A stretch of 64,000 bases of DNA from Delphinus delphis (taxonomy: Eukaryota; Chordata; Mammalia; Artiodactyla; Delphinidae), in NCBI RefSeq assembly GCF_949987515.2, contig NC_082698.1, positions 6,052,455-6,116,454 on the forward strand, given 5' to 3'. Below are positions 54,572-64,000 of this stretch, in pieces. The notes beneath the pieces are model-generated. The model was not told the origin of the DNA and made no database searches. It saw nothing but the letters and a program-made list of their open reading frames with translations. Positions within the stretch are counted from its first letter, which is position 1. Each line of letters opens with the position of its first letter. A program made the translations under genes and the position numbers.

Positions 54572-54599
54572 GGGATAATGGGGTGAGGGGATACTGATA

Positions 54600-55190
54600 T
54601 CAAGAGGTTCTCTTGTCTGTATGAACTCTGCAATGTCTGCTAGAGATTCAAGTGGAGATGTCAAAAAGGGAATCGGATATAAGTCTGGGATTCAGGCTGG
54701 GCATCAAAGAACATACTTAGAGTCTAGATTGAGTCACCTAAAGAGAGAAGATATGGAAGAAAAGCAGGACAAGGACCAAGCCCTTGGATCCCTCTGTATC
54801 ACCAATGTGCTGAGGCGGAGAAGAGGAGGGGGATCCCACAAAGAAGAAGGAGAAGGGGCAGCTGGGAGGTGGGAAGGAAACTTGGACCCAGGCAGTGCCT
54901 GTTGCAGGAAGAGGAAGGGAGGCGTCCTCAGACACCTGGGCGTAGTCGCTCACCTTGGTACCCTGGGAGTGGAGACAGGAGTCCCACTGCAGCAGGTGAG
55001 GAGGGAGTGTGTCCTAAGACACCTGGGGGGTAGTCGCTCACCTTGATACCCTGGGAGTGGAGACAGGAGTCCCACTGCAGCAGGTGACGGGGGAGTGAAG
55101 GACGAGGACGTAGACCCAGCAAATCAAGACAGTTCTTGGAGGAGAGATGCTATGAGTGGGGTATGAGCGAGCACTGGAGACAGAGATGGT
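54600..55190 (-). mobile_element. L2-like remnant, antisense, low confidence
   Basis: AGATTCAAGTGGAGATGTCA, GTCTGGGATTCAGGCTGGG and CAAGGACCAAGCCCTTGG have the style of the antisense internal L2 region (GGAGATGTCCAGTAGG...GGGCTGGAGATATAGA...GGACTGAGCCCTGGGG). The tandem duplication at 54924-55098 lies within it. Confidence 0.4.
54924..55098. repeat. Two-copy tandem duplication, about 87-88 bp unit
   Basis: Unit 1 (from 54924) and unit 2 (from 55011) each read GTCCT(C/A)AGACACCTGGG, TAGTCGCTCACCTTG, CCCTGGGAGTGGAGACAGG and AGTCCCACTGCAGCAGGTGA. The copies differ at only a few positions plus one indel, so the duplication is recent. No coding role. Confidence 0.93.
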
Positions 55191-55667
55191 TCTGTTTAGA
55201 AGAGGGATGTTATTGAAGCATATTTGTATGATGAGAAGGACCCATTAGCTTGAGTCGTTTGTCTACTAATATCCTATTTCTGTTCCCCTTATTTCCTCCC
55301 TCCTAAGATTTTTAAGTTCCTGGAAAGGCATCACTGTTATGAAATGCTGGGAGAAGAAGGTAAAATGTTCCAACACCGAGAAAATAACTCTCTAGCAAAC
55401 GTTTAGTAACCTCAGCTTAGTAGAGTAGAATGTCCTGTTCTAACAAATCCAAGCCTATAGTAGGTTGAAGAAATTTTTTTTTTTAACTAAAGCTACTAAG
55501 GTACAAGAATATACAGATTTATTGGTTGTGGTGGGCAAAGGTCAGAAGAGGGCTCACGGAGGATGTTTCCATTGGCAGAGCAACGCATCAAAGAATTCCT
55601 TTTGAATTGATGTCTTACATTCTTTTTTTAAGGATTTTTTTCTTTTTAATTTTCTTTCTTTCTTTTT
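55191..55667 (+). other. ADAM12: Intron, no recognised feature
   Basis: Unique-looking sequence before the antisense L1 fragment. Confidence 0.45.
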
Positions 55668-56020
55668 CTTTTTTTTTGAAGTATACTTTTTTTACAGTGT
55701 TATGTTAGTTTCAGGTGTATAGCAGAGTAATTCAGTTATACATATATATCTATTCATTTTCAGATTCTATTCCCCTATAGGTTGTTACAAAATATTGAGT
55801 ATAGTTCCTTGTGCTATACAATAGGTCTTTGTTGGTTATCTACTTTATGTATAGTGATGTGTATATGTTAATCCCAAATTCCTAATTTATCTGCCCCCCT
55901 CCCACTATCCCCTTTGGTAACCATAAATTTGTTTTCTATGTCTGTGGGTCTGTTTCTGTTTTGTACGTAAGTTCATTTATATCATTTTTTTTTAAGATTC
56001 CACATAGAAGCAATATCTTA
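55668..56020 (-). mobile_element. L1 3' UTR fragment, antisense
   Basis: T-rich start, then TACAGTGTTATGTTAGTTTC, AGGTGTATAGCAGAGTAATT, TACAAAATATTGAGTATAGT, TCCTTGTGCTATACAATAGG and AAGATTCCACATAGAAGCAA: the reverse complement of an artiodactyl-type L1 3' UTR. ORF2 sequence is absent. Confidence 0.88.
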
Positions 56021-56849
56021 ATACAATGTTTTGGGTTGCAAAAATTCAACTAACAACCTTTTAAAATGCAATCTTTTGCAACCTACGTGGGATGCAATCC
56101 TCTTAGATTTTATGTATGTCCTTCCTCAACATAAAGTTAAAGGGAAAAAAAACAACTCTAAAGGATATAAGTGCAATATTTAATTAAATAACAATTTAAA
56201 GCTTACAGATATTAAAATATAAAAATCAAAGGCAAAGAGCGGAAGATACACTGGAAAAAAGTATTGTCAGCATAAATATAGTCAATATATAAAGAACTTT
56301 GCAAATCAAGAAACTACTCACACTGAAATAAAACTTGACTTAAGACAATCACAAAGAAAGTACAAACGATTAGTGAATATATAGGGAAATATTCAAATTG
56401 ATTTGTGCTTGAATGCATTCAAATGAGGGTCTTGTTTCATTTATCAGATCAGCAAAGATTAAAAAGACTCCTAATTCAGTGTTGATGAGGTTTCAGGATA
56501 ATAGGTGGATTCTGACATAAACTGGAAGAACGGAAATGAGGCACTTTTTGGTAGAGCAGTTCGACAATGAATATTAAGACTATTAAATGTATTTATACCT
56601 ATTGATCAGCAATTTTACATCAGGGATTTATTTTAAGGAAAATAGCTAATATATTCCACAGTGTATACAAAAGGATATGCATTACCAGGGGAGGTAATGG
56701 GTGAAGGGTGGGTGGAAACTTACTCACCCCTGGACCTCCACCATCTGCACCCTGCACATGAGGTACAGATGTGTGAACTGACCATGACAACCCAATGCTG
56801 GATGATTACACAGAGGCCACAGACACCTGCCCTGGGCTTGGAGAGACAG
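56021..56849 (+). other. ADAM12: Intron, no recognised feature
   Basis: AT-rich, possibly old LINE-derived (ATAGCTAATATATTCCACAG-type wording around 56640), but not assignable by eye. Confidence 0.4.
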
Positions 56850-57154
56850 GACCAGGCAGTGCCCAGTGAAGGCTTCCTGGAGGACGTCACATCTCAGCCA
56901 AGATGGAAAGGCTCAGTCAGAGTTGGCCACGTCTAAGAAAGAGGTAGGATTGGCCAGGCCCAAGGATGTGGGTTGGCACACTGCGGGTGAATGCGATGCT
57001 GGAGAAGCACAGCTCCTGGGCTGCCAGGCACGTGAACCACAAGGGCGTGACCGAGGAGCAGGTCACGAAGGTCTTGGAAGGCCTGCTTGCACTCTTTAAG
57101 AGTGAAAGCAAGAGAATGAAATCAATAAGAGATTGAAATGAAATCAATAAGAAA
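56850..57154 (-). mobile_element. L2-like remnant, antisense
   Basis: GTGAAGGCTTCCTGGAGGAC, GTCACATCTCAGCCAAGATG and GAGAAGCACAGCTCC follow antisense L2 (GGAAGGCCTCTCTGAGGAGGTGACATTTGAGC...). Weakly supported. It ends at the insertion point of the long + strand L1. Confidence 0.45.
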
Positions 57155-57785
57155 AATCTTGTCTCAGTTCCCTCCGCCATCACTGAACTGCCCCGGAGCC
57201 TGAGGGGAGGGCGGCTTCACTGAGGCTGCCAGCTCTGGAGGGGTCCCAGCAGCCAAAGCCGTGACACTCCTGGGGACTGCGGGCTGGCCACGTGGATGAC
57301 AGGCTCTTGGTGCTCCTGCCAGGTGCCAGGGCTGTGCCTCTGAGGTGGGAGAGCCAAATTCAGGACACTGGTCCAGCAGAGACTGCCCAGCTCCACGTAA
57401 TATCAAATGGCGAAAATCTCCCAGAGATCTCCATCTCAATGCCAAAACCCAGCTCCACTCAATGACCAGCAAGCGACAGTGCTGGACAGCCTATGCCAAA
57501 GAGCTAGCAAGACAGGAACACAACCCCATCCATTAGCAGAGAGGCTGCCTAAAATCATAAAAAGGCCACAGACACCCCAAAACACACCACCAGACATGCA
57601 CATGCCCACCAGAAAGGCGAGATCCAGCCTCATCCACCGGAACACAAGCACTAGTCCCCTCCACCAGGAAGCCTACACAACCCACTGAACCAACCTTAGC
57701 CACTGGGGACAGACACCAAAAACAATGGGAACTATGAACCTGCAGCCTGCAAAAAGGAGACCCCAAACACAGTAAGTTAAGCAAA

Positions 57786-58674
57786 ATGAAAAGATACAGA
57801 AACACAGCAGATGAAGGAGCAAGGTAAAAACCCACCAGACCAAATAAATGAAGAGGAAATAGGCAGTCTACCTGAAAAAGAAATCAGAGTAATGATAGTA
57901 AAGATGATCCAAAATCGTGGAAATAGAATGGAGAAAATACAAGCAATGTTTAACAATGACATAGAAGAACTAAAGAGCAAACAAACAGTGATGAACAACA
58001 CAATAAATGAACTTAAAAATTCTCTAGGAGGGATCAATAGCAGAATAAATGAGGCAGAAGAACGGATAAGTGACCTGGAAGATAAAATAGTGGAAATAAC
58101 TACTGCAGAGAGAATAAAGAAAAAAGAATGAAAAGAATTGAGGACAGTCTCAGAGGCCTCTGGGACAACATTAAACACACCAACATTCAAATTATAGGGG
58201 TCCAGAAGAAGAAGAGAAACAGAAAGGGACTGAGAAAATATTTGAAGAGATTGCAGTTGAAAACTTCCCTAATCTGGGAAAGGAAATAGTTAATCAAGTC
58301 CAGGAAGCACACAGAGTCCCATACAGGATAAAACCAAGGAGAAACATGCCAAGACACATATTAATCAAACTATCAAAAATTGAATACAAAGAAAAATTAT
58401 TAAAAGCAGCAAGGGAAAAAAACAAATAACACACAAGGGAATGTCCATAAGGTTAACAGCTGATCTTTCAGCAGAAACTCTGCAAGCCAGAAGGGAGTGG
58501 CAGGACATATTTAAAGTGATGAAGGAGAAAAACCTACAACCAAGATTACTCTACCCAGCAAGGATCTCATTCAGATTTGATGGAGAAATTAAAACCTTTA
58601 CAGACAAGCAAAAGCTAAGAGAATTCAGCACCACCAAACCAGCTTTACAACAAATGCTAAAGGAACTTCTCTAG
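57786..58674 (+). pseudogene. L1 ORF1 remnant (coiled-coil RNA-binding protein)
   Basis: Start codon at 57786. The first codons are broken by a 2-nt loss soon after (AACACAGCAG versus AACACACAGCAG in the other copy), and reading resumes MKEQGKNPPDQINEEEIGS at 57811. The coiled coil is clear (ISDLEDKIVEITTAE). A further 1-nt loss lies near 58108. The same missing C as in the - strand L1 occurs at 58197-58205 (GGGGTCCAGAAG). The C-terminal domain reads MSIRLTADLSAETLQARREW onward to a stop at 58672-58674. Confidence 0.92.
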
Positions 58675-58732
58675 GCAGGAAACATAAGAGAAGGAAAAGA
58701 CCTACAATAACAAACCCAAAACAATTAAGAAA

Positions 58733-61700
58733 ATGGTAATAGGAACATACATATTGGTAATTCCCTTAAATGTAAATGTATTAAATGCTCCCACCAAATG
58801 AGATAGATTGGCTGAATGGATACAAAAAGAAGACCCGTATATATGCTGTCTACAAGAGACCCACTTCAGACCTAGGGACACATACAGACTGAAAGTGAGG
58901 GGATGGAAAAAGATATTCCATGCAAATGGAAATCAAAAGAAAGCTGGAGTAGCAATTCTCAGATCAGACAAAGTAGACTTTAAAACAAAGACTAGGGCTT
59001 CCCTGGTGGCGCAGTGGTTGAGAGTCTGCCTGCCGATGCAGGGGACACGGGTTCGTGCCCCGGTCCGGGAAGATCCCACATGCTGCAGAGTGGCTGGGCC
59101 CGTGAGCCATGGCTGCTGAGCCTGCGCATCCGGAGCCTGTGCTCCGCAACGGGAGAGGCCACAACAGTGAGAGGCCCGCGTACCGCAAAAAAAATAAATA
59201 AAAAAAATAAAAAAAAATACAAAACAAAGACTATTACAAGAGACAAAGAAGGACACTACATGATAATCAAGGCAGCAATCCAAGAAGAAGATATAACAAT
59301 TGTAAATATTTATGCAACCAACATAGGAGCACCTCAATACATAAGGCAAATACTAACAGCCAGAAAATGGGAAATTGACAGTAACACAATCATAGTAGGG
59401 GATTTTAACACCCCACTTTCACCAATGAACAGATCATCCAAAATTAAAATAAGGAAGCATAAGCTTTTAATGATACATTGAACAAGATGGACTTAATTGA
59501 TATTTATAGGACATTTCATCCAAAAACAACAGAATACACATTCTTCTCAAGTGCTCATGGAACATTCTCCAGGATAGATCATAATTTGGGTTGCAAATCA
59601 AGCCTTGGTAAATTTAGGAAAATTGAAATCATATCAAGTATCTTTTCCGACAACAGCGCTATGAGACTAGATATCAATTACAGGAAAAAATCTGTAAGAA
59701 ATACAAACACATGGAGGCTAAACAACACACTACTTAATAACCAAGAGATCACTGAAGAAATCAAAGAGGAAATTAAAAAAACACCTAGAAACAAATGACA
59801 ATGAAAACACTATGACCTAAAACCTATGGGATGCAGCAAAAGCAGTTCTAAGAGGGAAGTTTATAACAATACAGTCCTACCTTAAGAAACAACGAACATC
59901 TCAAATAAACAACCTAACCTTACACCTAAAGCAATTAGAGAAAGAAGAACAAAAAAAACCCAAAGTTAGCAGGAGGAAAGAAATCATAAAGATCACATCA
60001 GAAATAAATGAAAAAGAAATGAAGGAAACGATAGCAAAGATCAATAAAACTATAAGCTGGTTCTTTGAGAAGATAAACAAAATTGATAAACCATTAGCCA
60101 GACTCATCAAGAAAAAGAGGGAGAAGACTCAAATCAATAGAATTAGAAATGAAAAAGAAGAAGTAACAACTGACACTGCAGAAATACAAAGGATCATTAG
60201 AGATTACTACAAGCAACTATATGCCAATAAAATGGACAAATTCTTAGAAATGCACAACCTTCTGAGACTGAACCAGGAAGAAATAGAAAATATGAACAGA
60301 CCAATCACAGGCACTGACATTGAAACTGTGATTAAAAATCTTCCAACAAACAAAAGCCCAGAACCAGATGGCATCACAGGTGAATTCTATCAAACATTTA
60401 GAGAAGACCTAACGCCTATCCTTCTCAAACTCTTCCAAAATATAACAGAGGGAGGAACACTACCAAACTCATTCTACGAGGCCACCATCACCACGATACC
60501 AAAACCAGACAAAGATGTCAGAAAGAAAGAAAACTATAGGCCAATATCACTGATGAATATAGATGCAAAAATCCTCAACAAAATACTAGTAAACAGAATC
60601 CAACAGCACATTAAAAGGATCATATACCATGATCAAGTGGGGTTAATCCCAGGAATGCAAGGATCTTCAATATATGTAAATCAATCAATGTGATGCACTA
60701 TGTTAACAAATTGAAAGAGAAAAACCATATGATCATCTCAATGGATGCAGAGAAAGCTTTCGACAAAATTCAACACCCATTTATGATAAAAACCTTGCAG
60801 AAAGTAGGCATAGAGGGAATTTTCCTCAACATAATAAATGCCATATGTGACAAACCCACAGCCAACATCGTCCTCAATGGTGAAAAACTGAAACCATTTC
60901 CACTAAGATCAGGAATGAGACAAGGTTGCCCACTCTCACCACTGTTATTCAACATAGTTTTGGAAGTTTTAGCCACAGCAATCAGAGAAGAAAAGGAAAT
61001 GAAAGGTATCCACATCGGAAAAGAAGTAAAGCTGTCACTGTCTGCAGATGACATGATACTATACATAGAGAATCCTAAAGATGCTACCAGAAAACTACTA
61101 GAGCTAATCGATGAATTTGGTAAAGTAGCAGGATACAGAATTAATGACAGAAATCTCTTGCATTCCTATACACTAATGATGAAAAATCTGAAAGTGAAAT
61201 TAAGAAAACATTCACTTTTACCATTGCAACAAAAAGACTAAAATATCTAGGACTAAACTGACCTGAGGAGACAAAAGATCTGTATGCAGAAAATTATAAG
61301 AGACTGATGAAAGAAATTAAGATGATACAAATAGATGGAGAGATATACCATGTTCTTGTATTGGAAGAATCCACATTGTTAAAATGATTCTACTACCCAA
61401 AGCAATCTACAGATTCAATGCAATCCCTATCAAACTACCAATGGCATTTTTCACAGAACTAGAAAAAAAAATTCACAATTTGTATGGAAACACAAAAGAC
61501 CCCGAATAGCCAAAGCAATCTTGAGAACGAAAAACGGAGCTGGAGGAATCAGGCTCCCTGACTGCAGACTATACTACAAAGCTACAGTAATCAAGACAGT
61601 ATGGTACTGGCACAAAAACAGAAATATAGATCAACGGAACAGGATAGAAAGCCCAGAGAGAAACCCATGCACATATGGTCACCTTATTTTTGATAAAGGA

Positions 61701-62670
61701 GACAAGAATATACAGTGGAGAAAAGACAGCCTCTTCAATAAGTGTTGCTGTGAAAACTGGACAGCTACATGTAAAAGAATGAAATTAGACCACTCCCTAA
61801 CACCATACACAAAAATAAACTCAAAATGGATTAAAGACCTAAGGATAAGGCCAGACACTATCAAACTCTTAGAGGAAACCATAGGGGGAACACTCTATGA
61901 CATAAATCACAGCAAGATCCTTTTTGACCCACCTCCTAGAGCAATGGAAATAAAAACAAAAATAAATAAATGGGACCTAATGAAACTTAAAAGTTTTTGC
62001 ACAGCAAAGGAAACCATAAACAAGACCAAAAGAAAACCCTCAGAATGGGAGAAAATATTTGCAAATGAAGCAACTGACAAAGGATTGATCTCCAAAATTT
62101 ACAAGAAGCTCATGCAGCTCAATATCAAAAAAACAAACAACCCAATCCAAAAATGGGCAGAAGACCTAAATAGACATTTCTTCAAAGAAGATATGCAGAT
62201 GGCCAACAAACACATGAAAGGATGGTCAACATCAGTAATCATTAGAGAAATGCACATGAAAACTACAATGAGGTATCACTTCACACCGGTCAGAATTGCC
62301 ATCATCAAAAAATCTACAAAGAATAAATGCTGGAGAGGGTGTGGAGAAAAGGGAACCCTCCTGCACTGTTGGTGAGAATGTAAATTGATACAGCCACTAT
62401 GGAGAACAGTATGGAGGTTCCTTAAAAAACTACAAATAGAACTACCATACGACCCAGCAATCCCACTACTAGGCATATACCCTGAGAAAACTATAATTCA
62501 AAAAGAGTCGTGTACCAAGATGTTCATTGCAGCTTTATTTACAATAGCCAGGGCAGCAACCTAAGTGCCCATCAACAGATGAATGGATAAAGAAGATGTG
62601 GCACATATATACAATGGAATATTACTCAGCCATAAAAAGAGACGAGAGTCTGTCATACAGAGTGAAGTAA
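58733..62670 (+). pseudogene. L1 ORF2 remnant (endonuclease-reverse transcriptase)
   Basis: Begins with ATG at 58733 (MVIGTYILVIPLNVNVLNA), with an early TGA at about 58800. Endonuclease blocks: RLKVRGWKKIFHANGNQKK, then a SINE insertion at 58995-59220, then NTIIVGDFNTPLSPMNRSS and FFSSAHGTFSRIDHNLG. The RT is well preserved from 60019 to 61241 ([44 protein letters not shown], then [12 protein letters not shown] at 61041-61076). The C-terminal region 61521-62375 is one open frame ending with the cysteine-rich [19 protein letters not shown] replaces the usual FADD. Frameshifts and stops make the copy non-functional. Confidence 0.93.
58982..59233 (+). mobile_element. Cetacean CHR-type SINE, short form, inside L1 ORF2
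   Basis: SINE body 58995-59220 with an AAATAAATAAAAAAAATAAAA-type tail. Perfect 13-bp duplication AAAACAAAGACTA at 58982-58994 and 59221-59233. It interrupts the L1 endonuclease between DFKTK and TITRDKEGH and post-dates that L1 insertion. Confidence 0.95.
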
Positions 62671-63096
62671 GTCAGAAAGAGAAAAACAAATATCATATGC
62701 TAATACATGTATGTGGAATCTAAAAAAAAAAATGGTCATGAAGAACCTAGGGACAAGGCGGAAATAAAGACACAGACCTACTAGAGAATGGACTTGAGGA
62801 TTCAGGGATGGGGAAGGGTAAGCTGGGACAAAGTGAGAGAGTGGCGTGGACATATATACACTGCCAAATGTAAAATAGATAGCTAGTGGGAAGCAGCCGC
62901 ATAGCCCAGGGAGATCAGCTCAGTGCTTTGTGACCACCTAGAGGGGTGGGATAAAGATGGGTGGAGGCAGATGCAAGAGGGAAGGGATATGGGGACATAT
63001 GTATATGTATAACTGATTCACTTTGTTATAAAGCAGAAACTAACACACCATTGTAAAGCAATTATACTCCAATAAAGATGTTAAAAAAAAAAAAGG
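62671..63096 (+). terminator. L1 3' UTR with AATAAA polyadenylation signal
   Basis: The 3' UTR contains AGAGGGGTGGGATAAAGATG, TGTATATGTATAACTGATTC, and CTAACACACCATTGTAAAGC. It ends TCCAATAAAGATGTTAAA with an A tail at 63083-63094. In this sense orientation the AATAAA could act as a cryptic polyadenylation site for ADAM12 transcripts; use is unproven. Confidence 0.7.
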
Positions 63097-63110
63097 AATC
63101 TTGTCTCGGT

Positions 63111-64000
63111 GCATTTACTAGAATAGAAAACAAAGGTCCACCTGCACCTCAAGCATGAGCATGAGAAGGGGTGAGGTTCCCAAGGAAAATGTGAGCCTTG
63201 CCAATGGCAGAAGAGAGGGTGAGTGGAAGGTTGGGGAGGGGCCGGAGCGAGAGAGAGACAGAGTGCATACATATTGGGAAAATAAATGGAAAACCTCTAT
63301 AAAATGCTAATTAGTCTTTTCCAGGTTGTATTATTGGGAACTTGAAATGGTCTGCTTTATACATTCCTCTATTTAATATACATAGCTTTTATAATTCTAA
63401 AAGAATTGAAAAACTATTACTTATAAAGTCATTACAATAAAGGTTTTAATACACCTAACACAATTTATCCTTCAGCCTGTTGAGAAGAGACAGCACCGGC
63501 TCAGCTGAGCAGCTACGGGAACCAAACAAGATTCGAATTTGGTTCCTACAGAGACTTTTTCTCAAAAGGAAAATTAAGAGCCTACAGGTCATTAAGAGTA
63601 TTTGCCTCTCACCATCCTTCTCTGTCCATCGCCGGTCCCTGCCTGCCTCCAGGGCTGGGGGATACTCAGAAGGCATCCATATGGGTGGTCCCTTGAATAA
63701 GGAGCCCCCTGCGCTCTGTGTTTCATGAATATGGTTATCCCAGGATTTTTTTTCTTTTTTTTTCCTGGGCAAACGGGAATCACAGAAAGGTACTGGACTT
63801 TTTCCTTCTTCTTGCGTTGGTTTTGAATGGTCTCTAGCAACCCTTGTATGCACTGCCAATAAGATTTTTGATCTTAAAAAATATTCTATGTAAATCCCAC
63901 TCTGCATAATCACTGGACTTACAAATAGATTTATTACATATTTGCAAAGAAGACAGCCTTTTTCATTTAAAGAACAGAGGACGTTTGGACGCAACAGAAG
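63111..64000 (+). other. ADAM12: Intron, no recognised feature
   Basis: Unique-looking intron to the window end. The 179-codon antisense frame at 63455-63994 lacks any domain and is judged spurious. Confidence 0.5.

Larger units (their letters stand above)
57155..63110 (+). mobile_element. Long L1, truncated in the 5' UTR, sense to ADAM12
   Basis: L1 insertion 57169-63096 (about 5.9 kb) bounded by AATCTTGTCTCAGT at 57155-57168 and AATCTTGTCTCGGT at 63097-63110 (13/14). It contains the ORF1-proximal 5' UTR, ORF1 (57786-58674), ORF2 (58733-62670), a 3' UTR, and AATAAAGATG with an A tail. Only about 0.6 kb of 5' UTR is present. The first ~120 bp do not match the - strand L1 by eye, so they may be a 5' variant. 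A SINE sits in the endonuclease region. Sense-oriented, it places L1 splice and polyadenylation signals on the ADAM12 transcript strand. Confidence 0.92.

Noticed and set aside
7023..64000. Next ADAM12 coding exon (prodomain continuation)
   Set aside because: Searched by eye on + for a FTETHY-type coding segment with AG/GT borders and did not find one; probably beyond the window.

Overview
The window is mammalian nuclear DNA, almost certainly from a toothed whale or other cetacean. It carries at least eleven tRNA-derived SINEs of the cetacean CHR type, several flanked by clean target-site duplications. Seven are a short form whose body runs GCGGAGCGGCTGGGCCC / GAGCCATGGCCGCTGAGCC, and four are a long form built from CCACAACTACTGA units. 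It also carries artiodactyl/cetacean-type L1 elements. Codon-scale ORFs are short and mostly fall inside these repeats. I see no prokaryotic features.

Only one host protein-coding segment is supported: a 74-nt exon at 6949-7022 on the + strand. It encodes part of a metalloprotease-disintegrin prodomain that best matches ADAM12, exon 3 in my recollection of the human gene. By inference the whole window lies in ADAM12: about 6.9 kb of the upstream intron, the exon, and about 57 kb of the very large downstream intron. I did not see the next ADAM12 coding exon by eye.

Layout. 1-6948 is upstream intron with an MLT1-like LTR remnant, two SINEs, a hAT-like fossil and an old L2 split by a younger L1. 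6949-7022 is the exon. 7023-18076 is intron with SINEs, CR1/L3-like, L2 and L1 remnants. 18077-25366 is a full-length but decayed L1 on the - strand, apparently carrying a 3' transduction. 25504-26219 holds two SINEs, the second inserted into the target-site duplication of the first. 26.2-57.1 kb is intron with scattered MIR, L2, MER5-like, LTR and 5'-truncated L1 pieces, plus several non-repetitive stretches that look like enhancers. 57155-63110 is a second long L1 (+ strand), interrupted in its endonuclease region by a SINE. 63111-64000 is apparently unique intron.

The most interesting observations are as follows. The two long L1 copies share the same one-base deletion in ORF1 and the same SADD (not FADD) catalytic box in ORF2, although they differ at many other sites. 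The - strand L1 carries a 158-bp candidate 3' transduction that could name its source locus. A SOX/octamer motif cluster at about 47.0 kb and a nuclear-receptor/E-box cluster at about 28.9 kb sit in repeat-free intron. A perfect G/C palindrome lies at 46.6 kb. All repeat family names come from recognition of consensus features and were not computed.
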